Shown one piece after another: positions 15,493-22,921 of a stretch of DNA of 37,685 bases (position 1 is the first letter of the stretch; each line of letters opens with the position of its first letter). The notes beneath the pieces were generated by a model. It was not told the DNA's origin. It ran no database searches and saw nothing but the letters and a program-made list of their open reading frames with translations. The DNA lies in the NCBI GenBank assembly GCA_002716585.1, contig PBBL01000037.1, positions 1 to 37,685 on the forward strand. The letters run 5' to 3'. This stretch comes from Myxococcales bacterium. Its GTDB lineage: Bacteria > Myxococcota_A > Bradymonadia > Bradymonadales > GCA-2716585. A program made the position numbers and the translations under genes.

Positions 15493-16473
15493 ATGCTCAA
15501 CGCCTCGAACATCCTGGTCCCGGTCGATTTTTCTCGCGGCAGCCGAGCCGCGCTCCACCAGGCGCGCGACCTCGCGACGCGAACGAGCGCCCAGGTGCGC
15601 TGCCTGCACGTCATGCCGCCCGCGCTGAGCTACGTGCGCGACGTCATCTTCCCCTACGCCGCGATGGGCGCCGAGGAGCTTGAGCTGCAAGCGGAGCTGC
15701 GGCGCCAGGCGGAGGGGCGGCTGCGCCGCTACCTTGAGCTGAGCGAGGGGGACAAGGCGACCCGGCCCGAGCTGGAGGTGGTGCTGGGGCACGAGGAGCT
15801 GGCGGTGGGCGAGCAGCTCATGGGGCGAGCGGCGGAGGTCGAGGTCGATCTGGTCGTGATCGGCTCCAGCGGTGAGTCGGGCGAGCAGCCGGGCCGCCAC
15901 GGGGCGGTGGCGGAGCGGATCCTGTCGGGGAGCACCCGGCCGGTCTTCGTGGCGCGCACCTCGGAGAGCGCGCGCCCGGTGAGGCGCATCGCCGTGGCGC
16001 TGGACCTGTCGCCGATCAGCGCCGAGGTGTACGCGCGGGCGCTGGAGGCGGCGTTGGTGTATGAGGCGTCGCTGCACGTGCTGGTCGTGGCCGCGGATCC
16101 CAGGAATCAGGACATCGGCGGGATCGTCGGGGCGGCGCTGAAGGTGGAGCCGGGGGCGATACAGAAGCGGGCCAACCGCGACGTGCGCAAGAAGCTGGCG
16201 CGGATCCGCGATGAGGTCGCGGTGCCCTTCCCGGAGCAGGACCGGCTCAAGGCGCTGCGCAAGGACGAGCACGACCGGGTGCTGTTCGGGGATCCGGCGG
16301 AGCAGCTGATCGAGGACGTGGTCGAGAACAACATCGACCTCCTGCTCATCGGCCGCGAGGGCTACGGGCGGACCGCGCTGCCGATGCGCGTCGGGCGCAC
16401 GGCGCGGACGCTGCTGGGTTACGCGCCGTGCCACCTGATGGTGGTCCCCCCCGGCCAGCCCGCGCCTCAATAG
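15493..16473 (+). CDS. Tandem universal stress protein (two UspA domains)
   Basis: This 326-residue protein contains two UspA folds. The first begins ILVPVDFSRGSRAALHQA and ends with VIGSSGE...GAVAERILSGSTRPVFVAR; the second begins RIAVALDLSPISAEVYARAL and ends with LLLIGREGYGRTALPMRVGRTARTLL. The glycine pattern in both resembles the nucleotide-binding G-x2-G-x9-G[ST] motif, though the spacing in the first domain is altered. UspA proteins are cytoplasmic stress proteins, often ATP-binding. ATG 15493 is preferred because the fold begins directly after it; a GTG at 15481 is an alternative. It lies between two exported proteins, which is unusual company for a cytoplasmic stress protein. Confidence 0.88.
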   Translation: MLNASNILVPVDFSRGSRAALHQARDLATRTSAQVRCLHVMPPALSYVRDVIFPYAAMGAEELELQAELRRQAEGRLRRYLELSEGDKATRPELEVVLGHEELAVGEQLMGRAAEVEVDLVVIGSSGESGEQPGRHGAVAERILSGSTRPVFVARTSESARPVRRIAVALDLSPISAEVYARALEAALVYEASLHVLVVAADPRNQDIGGIVGAALKVEPGAIQKRANRDVRKKLARIRDEVAVPFPEQDRLKALRKDEHDRVLFGDPAEQLIEDVVENNIDLLLIGREGYGRTALPMRVGRTARTLLGYAPCHLMVVPPGQPAPQ

Positions 16474-16583
16474 GCGCGCCGAGGCGGTACATTCTTGACG
16501 CCTGCCGCCTCCGTTGTTACCCCTGCGAGCCGAGGCCTCAGCGGACGACAGGCTTTATTCACGAGTTTGCAAAGCCTGTGTTA

Positions 16584-16602
16584 ACCTACATCCGCCGTAG
16601 GT
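16584..16602. promoter_or_regulatory. Operator-like inverted repeat upstream of the Tat-exported protein
   Basis: ACCTAC-N7-GTAGGT is a perfect 6-base inverted repeat located 36 bases before the start at 16639. The surrounding 165-base gap (16474-16638) holds no other clear element; a TTGACG at 16494 has no convincing -10 partner. Confidence 0.3.
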
Positions 16603-16638
16603 GTGTTGAATGAACCACACAAGGTCGGAGCATGACGT

Positions 16639-17139
16639 ATGGGACAAAGGACCGACCAGAGTCCAACACCTCCCCATACCGCAGCGGGCGGTTGTGAGGT
16701 GGACGCGGGGCGCGTAGCCCCGAGTCGGCGATCTTTCCTGAAGCTGGCGGGTTGCGCCGGGGTGACCGCCGCGCTGGGCGCGGCGGCGTCGTCCCCGGAC
16801 GGGCCGCTTCAGGAGGTGACGCTCCGCCTGGACGCCAGGCGCGTCCGCTCGGGTGGTCGCGTGCCGTTGGTCGTCGAGGGGCGAGTCGTGGCGCGAGGGG
16901 CGCTGTCGATCCACCTGGTGGAGCTGGACGCGCCTCAGGGGGAGGTCCTGGCCCACCTCGGGGTGGTCACGGCTGAACCGAGCGGGGCGGCGTGGAGCGC
17001 GCAGGTGCGCGCCCCCGGGCCGCGTCGCGCTGGCGAGGAGAGCTACCTGCTGGCGGCGGCGGTCCGTCACCAGGACGGTCGGCTGAGCGTCTCGGCTCCG
17101 GTCGAGGTCATCTGCACGCCGCTGTGCGCCGGGGCGTAG
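16639..17139 (+). CDS. Small Tat-exported protein of unknown function
   Basis: This 166-residue protein carries a twin-arginine signal: S29-RRSFLKL followed by a weakly hydrophobic AGCAGVTAALGAAASS stretch, so it should be exported folded by Tat. The mature part of about 115 residues is predicted to be beta-rich (EVTLRLDARRVRSGGRVPLVVEG and similar) and ends in C-TPL-C. An immunoglobulin-like or cofactor-binding beta-sandwich similar to SoxY-type domains is possible but not demonstrated. ATG 16639 follows AAGGTCGGAG at good spacing. The frame of the next gene is open through most of this one, but the signal peptide argues for the later start there. The family was not recognised. Confidence 0.72.
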   Translation: MGQRTDQSPTPPHTAAGGCEVDAGRVAPSRRSFLKLAGCAGVTAALGAAASSPDGPLQEVTLRLDARRVRSGGRVPLVVEGRVVARGALSIHLVELDAPQGEVLAHLGVVTAEPSGAAWSAQVRAPGPRRAGEESYLLAAAVRHQDGRLSVSAPVEVICTPLCAGA

Positions 17140-17201
17140 GGCCTACGGCTTCTTTCGAGGACGGCCCGCGGGAGCGCGGGCTCGCGGTGAGTGTCGCACC
17201 C

Positions 17202-18611
17202 ATGCATCACACCAGCAGAATCATCCCCGGAACCCTGGCCGTGGCGGTCGCGCTGGCGTTGGTCTGGCCGACCGGCGCGCTGGCCCAGGAGCCGCCGAGC
17301 GCCGAGCAGACCGGCTACCGAGCCAAGATCAACGCGGTCGACGTGCGGGAGGCGCCGCTGGTCAAGGTCCGCGCGACCTTCCTCAGCCCCCTCGACGTGC
17401 CGATCAACCCCGAGCTGATCGACCAGTACGACATCTTCATCAACGAGGAGCGGATCGACCGCCGCCGGGTCGACATCGGGGTGTGGGGCCAGGAGAAGGA
17501 CGGGACGGACGCGGTGCTCGTGCTGCCGTTGACCGCGAGCCCCGGCCAGCCCGCCAAGAAGGCGATCGCGGACATCCTCCCGAGGATGGTCAGCGGCCTG
17601 AACAAGACCGACCGCGCCGCGCTGGTGACCTACACCCGCGCCGTGACGGTCCGCTACCCGATGAGCGCCGAGGCGGGGGAGCTGCCCGGCGCCTACGACG
17701 GGGTGAAGCCGGTGGGGATCCGGCCTTTCATGTTCAGCTCGCTCAACACGGCGATCTCGCTGCTGGAGGCCAGCCCGGACAACCGCAAGAAGGCGATCAT
17801 CTACGTCGGCGACGGCACCGACGCCAGCACCTACGACGCCGAGAAGGTGAACCAGAAGCTGCGCGAGGTGATCACCCGCGCCCGCAAGGCGGGGATCAGC
17901 GTCTGGACCGTGGGCTACAGCTCGGGGCGCCTGGACGACGTCGACGTGCGCTCGCTCGATCTGCTCGCCCGCAAGACGGGCGCGACCTACCGCCGCGCCG
18001 ACAGCCTGCGCGACCTGGCCTTCCACCTCGACAACGCGATGGGCGAGGTGCTGGGCGAGCTGGTGTTGAAGGTCAAGTGGGACTTCGAGGAGGAGACCCC
18101 CTACACCTTCACGGCGCGCTTTCAGTCGCCGCGCAGCCCCGAGATCGACACGCTGCCCTACAAGCAGAAGGTCGGGGCGCTGAAGGTGGACTGGATCTTC
18201 TGGAGCATCTTCTGCGGGATCGCCTGCTTCCTGATCGGGATCGGCACGATCGTGGGCTACTACGTGGCGCGCTACTACCGCCGCAAGCGGGCGCAGGAGA
18301 AGCTGGAGAAGGACCTCAAGGACATCCTCAAGGAGGATGACACCAAGGGCGAGGCGATGGTCGGGGCGCCGCGCAAGGATCCGCCGCCGTTCGTGTACAC
18401 GGACAGCGGGGAGCGGCTGTGCAACAAGTGCGGCCGGGAGCTGGACGGCAAGCAGACCGTGCCTTGCAAGGCGATCGGGGCCTGCCTCTACTTCCCGGAC
18501 AACACGATCCTGCCCGAGTTCAAGGAGGCCAAGGATCGTGAGGCGCTGGTCCTCGGCCAGATCGACCCGGAAGAGCTGGCCAAGCGGATGCTTGAGCAGG
18601 AAGACAAGTAG
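17202..18611 (+). CDS. VWA-like membrane protein with degenerate MIDAS and cytoplasmic zinc-ribbon-like tail
   Basis: This 469-residue protein has a signal peptide cleaved near ALA-Q29 and an extracytoplasmic VWA-like domain (about 103-285). A beta-rich segment follows, then one membrane helix (331-356) and a cytoplasmic tail with C407-x2-C410 and C422-x5-C428, a zinc-ribbon-like arrangement. In VWA domains a DxSxS motif forms the metal site; here the equivalent strand reads VLVLPLTAS, so the first Asp is missing, although the later Thr (LNTA) and GDG elements remain. ATG 17202 precedes the signal peptide; GTG 17187 is an alternative. It lies on the same strand as moxR with only exported or stress proteins between, and is the natural VWA partner for the MoxR ATPase. 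Confidence 0.85.
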   Translation: MHHTSRIIPGTLAVAVALALVWPTGALAQEPPSAEQTGYRAKINAVDVREAPLVKVRATFLSPLDVPINPELIDQYDIFINEERIDRRRVDIGVWGQEKDGTDAVLVLPLTASPGQPAKKAIADILPRMVSGLNKTDRAALVTYTRAVTVRYPMSAEAGELPGAYDGVKPVGIRPFMFSSLNTAISLLEASPDNRKKAIIYVGDGTDASTYDAEKVNQKLREVITRARKAGISVWTVGYSSGRLDDVDVRSLDLLARKTGATYRRADSLRDLAFHLDNAMGEVLGELVLKVKWDFEEETPYTFTARFQSPRSPEIDTLPYKQKVGALKVDWIFWSIFCGIACFLIGIGTIVGYYVARYYRRKRAQEKLEKDLKDILKEDDTKGEAMVGAPRKDPPPFVYTDSGERLCNKCGRELDGKQTVPCKAIGACLYFPDNTILPEFKEAKDREALVLGQIDPEELAKRMLEQEDK

Positions 18612-18661
18612 CGGGCTCGGCGCCAGGGAGGCGCCGGGCGATTGAGAGGAGAGAGAGTCCG

Positions 18662-20734
18662 ATGACCACGTTCCTCGTCGTGTGTGGAGAAGAGATCGAC
18701 ATCGGCCGCCGGGTCGTGACCTTCCTCGAAGAGGGCGCGCCGAACTTCTACAAGGCCAAGGAGGAGTTGGGCCAGGACTTCTTCTCGTCGCGCCCCGGCG
18801 TGGGCGCTGACTCGGGGGTCGACCGGCTGGGGGAGATCGTCTACCAGATCTGCCTGCACCATGACTCGACCTGGAACTCGCCGGCCTGCTTTGAGGTGCT
18901 CAAGTCGCGCGGCTTCAGCTCGCACCTGCTGATCGAGGCCAACGGCGTGATCTACCAGCCGCTCGATCTGCGCGAGAGCGCCTGGCATGCGGGGGACATC
19001 AACGACTTCAGCGTCGGGATCGACCTCAACTGCATGGCCAACTACGAGATCCTCACCGAGAGCGAGAAGGGGCGGCGCTACGCCGCGTCGCGCGGCGGCT
19101 ACTTCACCGGGACCATCAACGGCGCCGAGGTGACCGGGACCGGCTACACCGAGGCGCAGTATGAGTCGCTGGTGGCGGTCATCAAGGCGCTCGCCAAAGT
19201 GCTCCCGAAGCTGCGCCTCTTCCCGCCGCTCGACGCGTCGGGCGACGTGATCCAGCGCAAGATCGTCAACTACGCCTCGTTCCGCGGCTTCCTGGGTCAC
19301 CTGCACGTGCTGGCCAAGAAGTGGGATCCCGGCCCGGGGTTCGACTGGCGGCGGGTGATGATCGGCCTGCACGGCAACCGCAACCGGTTCCCGGTCGAGC
19401 TGCCCGGGGTCAAGTCGCTGGCCAAGGTGTTCTCGGCGGCCGAGACGCAGCAGCTCGCCGAGGCGTTCTACATCAACAACGAGCTGGGCTACTCGGGCTA
19501 CTACCCGATCACCCGCAGCCAGTCCTGGCACAGCGGGGTGCACTTCAACGCGTCGCGCGGGCAGCCCGTGCGGGCCATGGCGCGCGGCACCATCGTCGCC
19601 GTGCGCAACGCCCCGGACGTGGAGCTGGGCAGCCCCGGCTTCGTCCTCGTGCGCCACACCATCCGCGCCAGCGAGATCGTCCCCCAGGACGGCGGCGGGG
19701 ACAAGCAGGAGCCGGTCGAGAAGATCTGGTACTCGCTCTACATGCACCTGCGCTTTTTGAGCGAGTCCACCCCGATGGAGGAGCGCCCGCTGTGGTACCG
19801 ACAGCTCGGCGCCCGCGAGGTGAACGCCGAGAAGATCTTCATCGAGCCGGGCTTCGCCGAGGAGAGCGGCGACCGCCGCCCCCGCACCGGCACCACCTTC
19901 CGCGATCTGCGCGTGGGCCGCACCGTGCTCATGGAGCAGCCCGTGGAGGCGGGCGAGGTGATCGGCTACGTCGGGATCTTCGGCAACTCGCCGGAGTCGC
20001 AGCGCGACCTGATCCACGTCGAGACCTTCTCGGTGGGCGATGACCCGCTCTTTGAGCCCACCCGCCACCCCGAGACCTGGCGCGCCATTGAGGCCGACGA
20101 GGGCAGCGACAGCCTCGCCGACATCGACCAGATCTGGCGCCCGATCTTCGACGTGATCAACTTCGCGCGCTCCGATGAGCTGAAGCTCAAGCCGGACGAG
20201 CGGATCCTCAAGGGCTCGGAGATACAGGACTTCTTCCAGGGCGACTCCCGCGAGAAGACCGCCTTCCGCGGCTACGTCTGCCGCCACGTCTCGGAGTGGA
20301 GCGACGACCTCGACTGGATCAAGACCGCCAACATCGCGGTCGGCTGGCAGTGGGAGACCCAGAAGGCCTACGAGACCTTCATCGACCAGTGGTCCCCCTT
20401 CATGTGGATGAACCGCGAGGCGATCTCCCACGCGGGGCTCCAGAGCAACCGGCTGGTGTGGACCTACCACCCGGTCACGCTCATCTCCTGGTTCCACGTC
20501 AACTACGGCCGCCAGCTCAACACCAAGGAGTTCCAGACCGGCTTCTCCAACAGCGGCCTCGTCGAGCAGCGCAAGCGCGAGACGGCGCTCTCCAAGGAGG
20601 AGGGCTACCGCGGCGGCTGGCACGGCTCGGGCGACAAGGACGAAGCTTCCATCCCCGACAGCGCCTTTCAGGTCCTGGAGCTGGGCGACGCGCCCTGGAA
20701 GGAGTACGAGCAGGGCGAGTGGCCTGTGGACTGA
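18662..20734 (+). CDS. N-acetylmuramoyl-L-alanine amidase fused to a LytM/M23-like domain
   Basis: This 690-residue protein combines two cell-wall-type domains. Residues about 55-235 form an amidase_2 fold: H66 in LHHD, WHAG (108-111), SVGIDL (117-122), then H213 in GHLH and D222 in WDPGP, matching the His/His/Asp zinc set. Residues about 285-460 resemble M23: HSGVH (290-294), YMHL with H362, a V-x2-GE-x-IGYVG strand, and H452 in IHVE. The usual HxxxD Asp is His here and the first His of HxH is missing. The C-terminal 230 residues are unassigned. No signal peptide is present. The ATG follows GAGAGGAGAGAG, an excellent ribosome site, 50 bases after the VWA-like gene. It probably cuts peptidoglycan, but how it would leave the cell is unclear. 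Confidence 0.85.
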   Translation: MTTFLVVCGEEIDIGRRVVTFLEEGAPNFYKAKEELGQDFFSSRPGVGADSGVDRLGEIVYQICLHHDSTWNSPACFEVLKSRGFSSHLLIEANGVIYQPLDLRESAWHAGDINDFSVGIDLNCMANYEILTESEKGRRYAASRGGYFTGTINGAEVTGTGYTEAQYESLVAVIKALAKVLPKLRLFPPLDASGDVIQRKIVNYASFRGFLGHLHVLAKKWDPGPGFDWRRVMIGLHGNRNRFPVELPGVKSLAKVFSAAETQQLAEAFYINNELGYSGYYPITRSQSWHSGVHFNASRGQPVRAMARGTIVAVRNAPDVELGSPGFVLVRHTIRASEIVPQDGGGDKQEPVEKIWYSLYMHLRFLSESTPMEERPLWYRQLGAREVNAEKIFIEPGFAEESGDRRPRTGTTFRDLRVGRTVLMEQPVEAGEVIGYVGIFGNSPESQRDLIHVETFSVGDDPLFEPTRHPETWRAIEADEGSDSLADIDQIWRPIFDVINFARSDELKLKPDERILKGSEIQDFFQGDSREKTAFRGYVCRHVSEWSDDLDWIKTANIAVGWQWETQKAYETFIDQWSPFMWMNREAISHAGLQSNRLVWTYHPVTLISWFHVNYGRQLNTKEFQTGFSNSGLVEQRKRETALSKEEGYRGGWHGSGDKDEASIPDSAFQVLELGDAPWKEYEQGEWPVD

Positions 20735-20749
20735 TCGCGCGGGTGGCGC

Positions 20750-21904
20750 CTACGTCAGCAGCGTCCGCTCGATGAACCACCACACCGCGAGCGCCCCGAT
20801 GACGCCGCTCATCGCCTGGACCGCCCTGGGGTAGCCGTCGCGCTTCATCGCCAGCCGCAGCAACGGCCAGGCGATGAGGATGATCGCCAGCTGCCCCAGC
20901 TCCACGCCGACGTTGAAGGTCAGCAGGGCGGGGAGCAGCGCCTCGCTCGGCAGCCCCACCTCATCGCACAGCACGTAGGAGAACCCGAAGCCGTGGACCA
21001 GGCCAAACAGGCCGGTCAGGATCGGTCGGTGCTTTGGCTCCTCGTCGCGGCGGGTCATGACGATGTTCTCGATCGCGATCACGAGGATCGAGAGGGCGAT
21101 GACCGGCTCGATGATCGCCGCCGGGACGATCATCAGGTCGAGCGCGCTGGCCACGAGCGTCACGGAGTGGCTGACGGTGAACGCCGTGACGACGAGCAGC
21201 AGCGGCTTGAGCTCACGGGCGATCAGGAGCAGGCACAGCACGAACAGCACGTGGTCGAGGCCGATGAGGATGTGCAGGATCCCCTCCCAGGTGTAGCGCA
21301 GCGCCACCGCGCCGAGGCTACGGTCGTCCGAGGAGGCGTCGGGGTGGGGGATGGGGCCGCCGCTGTCGTGGCGAGCGCCGATCTGGAGCGTGTAGTCGGG
21401 CGCCTCGCGGCTGAAGACGGTCGTGTAGACCTCCTCCCCGAGCTGAATCCGGGCGGTGTGGCGGTGCCCGCCGCGATCCTCAAAGAGGATCCGGTTGGCG
21501 ATCGTGACGGAGCCCAGCGGCGCGGCGCAGCGGGCGGTCATCATGAGGTTGACGCGGGGCTTGTCGGGGGATGACGGGATCAGGCGGGTCTCGACGGGCG
21601 GGCAGGGCTGGCCGCCGTTGGTGACGCGGAGGTGGGAGGCCATGTAGTCGATCGCGACGTCGCGCTGAGCGTGAACCTCCCGCTCGTCCGTGACGTTGTT
21701 GCCGTCCTGGTCCAGTTTCAGGTATTCACCCAGGTCGTTCCGGGCGACCGACGCGAAGAGATCCACGTCCTGGCTCGCTGGCTTGACGTGGATCAGGGTG
21801 TTGCCCATGGATGTGGGGTGCGCGTGCACAGCGGCAGGCGCCAACGATACAGCCAGGAGCGTTGCGGTGAGCGCCGCCGCGCGACGGCACAAGGGAAGGG
21901 TCAT
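20750..21904 (-). CDS. HupE/UreJ-family membrane protein
   Basis: This 384-residue protein has a signal peptide ending AVHA, an extracytoplasmic domain beginning HPTSMG (about residues 30-200), and then about six membrane helices. The segment GILHILIGLDHVLFVLCLLLIA is the HupE/UreJ hallmark, and the FGLVHGFGFSYVL helix is also typical. HupE/UreJ proteins are linked to nickel or other metal uptake for hydrogenase and urease, but many members, including this longer type, have no known substrate. ATG 21904 begins the signal peptide; a GTG at 21982 would add 26 residues overlapping the divergent gene. No hydrogenase or urease gene is in the window. Confidence 0.85.
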   Translation of the reverse strand: MTLPLCRRAAALTATLLAVSLAPAAVHAHPTSMGNTLIHVKPASQDVDLFASVARNDLGEYLKLDQDGNNVTDEREVHAQRDVAIDYMASHLRVTNGGQPCPPVETRLIPSSPDKPRVNLMMTARCAAPLGSVTIANRILFEDRGGHRHTARIQLGEEVYTTVFSREAPDYTLQIGARHDSGGPIPHPDASSDDRSLGAVALRYTWEGILHILIGLDHVLFVLCLLLIARELKPLLLVVTAFTVSHSVTLVASALDLMIVPAAIIEPVIALSILVIAIENIVMTRRDEEPKHRPILTGLFGLVHGFGFSYVLCDEVGLPSEALLPALLTFNVGVELGQLAIILIAWPLLRLAMKRDGYPRAVQAMSGVIGALAVWWFIERTLLT

Positions 21905-21907
21905 GGT

Positions 21908-22918
21908 ATGTCCAGGAAGGTGATCTTCTTCGGTAACGGCTATGAATACTCGATGGCGTTTCTGCGCGTCCTGCTCGCGCACGAAGACGTCGAGGTGGTG
22001 GCCATTGTATCACCGGTGTCCGATCCTGTTGAGCGACATCAGCTGCGCTCGGTGATGGGCAGGGGGTTGATGGCGAGGCTGCGCGACTCGGTGCAGAGCC
22101 TCCTGCAGATCGGCCCGGACTCCTTCTTCGCGCAGCTCGCGCGGGCGGCGCGGAACACCGACGCGATGCTCTTCTGGCCCGAGCGGGTCAACGCCCCCGA
22201 GGTGATTGAGGAGCTGGCGAACTTCGGCGCCGACCTCGGGGTGATGGCGGGCTTCAACCAGATCTTCAAGGATCGGCTGCTGGAGGCGCTGCCGCCGATC
22301 ATCAACATCCACCCGTCGCTCCTGCCCGAGTACCGCGGGCCGCACCCGGAGTTCTGGATCATCGCCGATGGCTGCGAGGTGGGCGGCGTGACGATCCACG
22401 AGGTGGTGCGCAAGATCGACAGCGGCGCGATCCTGGCGCAGGAGTCGTTCCCGGTGGAGCCGTGGTTGACGTGCGGTGACTACCAGGACCGCGCGATCGC
22501 CGAGGGTGAGGTGCTGCTCGCGGAGCTGCTGGGGCAGGAGATGTCGGAGTGGGAGCGGCTCCCTCAGCGCGGCGGGGGGTCGTACAAGCCCCGGGTGGAG
22601 GCCGAGCACGTGCAGCTCCCCTTCATGTTGCCCGCGATGGACGTCTACAACCGGTCACGGGCGGGGGCGCCGTGGATGCGGATCGTGACCTGGGTGGAGC
22701 GGTCGTGGTGGAGCGGGCCGCTGGAGCGAGGCGTCCCGGCGCAGGCCGAGGAGGGGTGGGACGCGGAGCTGGTGGCGCTTCAGCTGAGCGACCCGGTCCC
22801 CTTCGTGGACTGGGCCAGCGACGACCCGCCGGGGACGGTGTGGCGGACGGAGGGGCGAGGGCTCGCGGTGGTGTGCAACCCGGGGGTGGTGTTCTTCAGG
22901 GACGTGCGCTGGCACTGA
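21908..22918 (+). CDS. Formyltransferase-family protein (Fmt/sugar N-formyltransferase-like)
   Basis: This 336-residue protein has the formyltransferase fold that uses 10-formyl-tetrahydrofolate. It begins KVIFFGNGYEYSMAFL. The core IINIHPSLLPEYRGPHPEFW contains the catalytic Asn and His, and KIDSGAIL supplies the Asp; VGGVTIHEV is also typical. The second half is not a standard Fmt C-terminal domain, so a nucleotide-sugar or other amine formyltransferase is more likely than tRNA formyltransferase. ATG 21908 has AAGGGAAGGG seven bases upstream, which lies inside the opposite-strand HupE gene. The two start codons are only three bases apart. The stop is three bases from the stop of the convergent kelch gene. 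Confidence 0.83.
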   Translation: MSRKVIFFGNGYEYSMAFLRVLLAHEDVEVVAIVSPVSDPVERHQLRSVMGRGLMARLRDSVQSLLQIGPDSFFAQLARAARNTDAMLFWPERVNAPEVIEELANFGADLGVMAGFNQIFKDRLLEALPPIINIHPSLLPEYRGPHPEFWIIADGCEVGGVTIHEVVRKIDSGAILAQESFPVEPWLTCGDYQDRAIAEGEVLLAELLGQEMSEWERLPQRGGGSYKPRVEAEHVQLPFMLPAMDVYNRSRAGAPWMRIVTWVERSWWSGPLERGVPAQAEEGWDAELVALQLSDPVPFVDWASDDPPGTVWRTEGRGLAVVCNPGVVFFRDVRWH

Positions 22919-22921
22919 GGC

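Noticed and set aside
18488..20623. 711-codon open frame on the minus strand opposite the amidase-LytM gene
   Set aside because: Composition is Val/Leu/Glu/Asp/Arg-rich without any domain, and the plus strand codes for a clear two-domain hydrolase.
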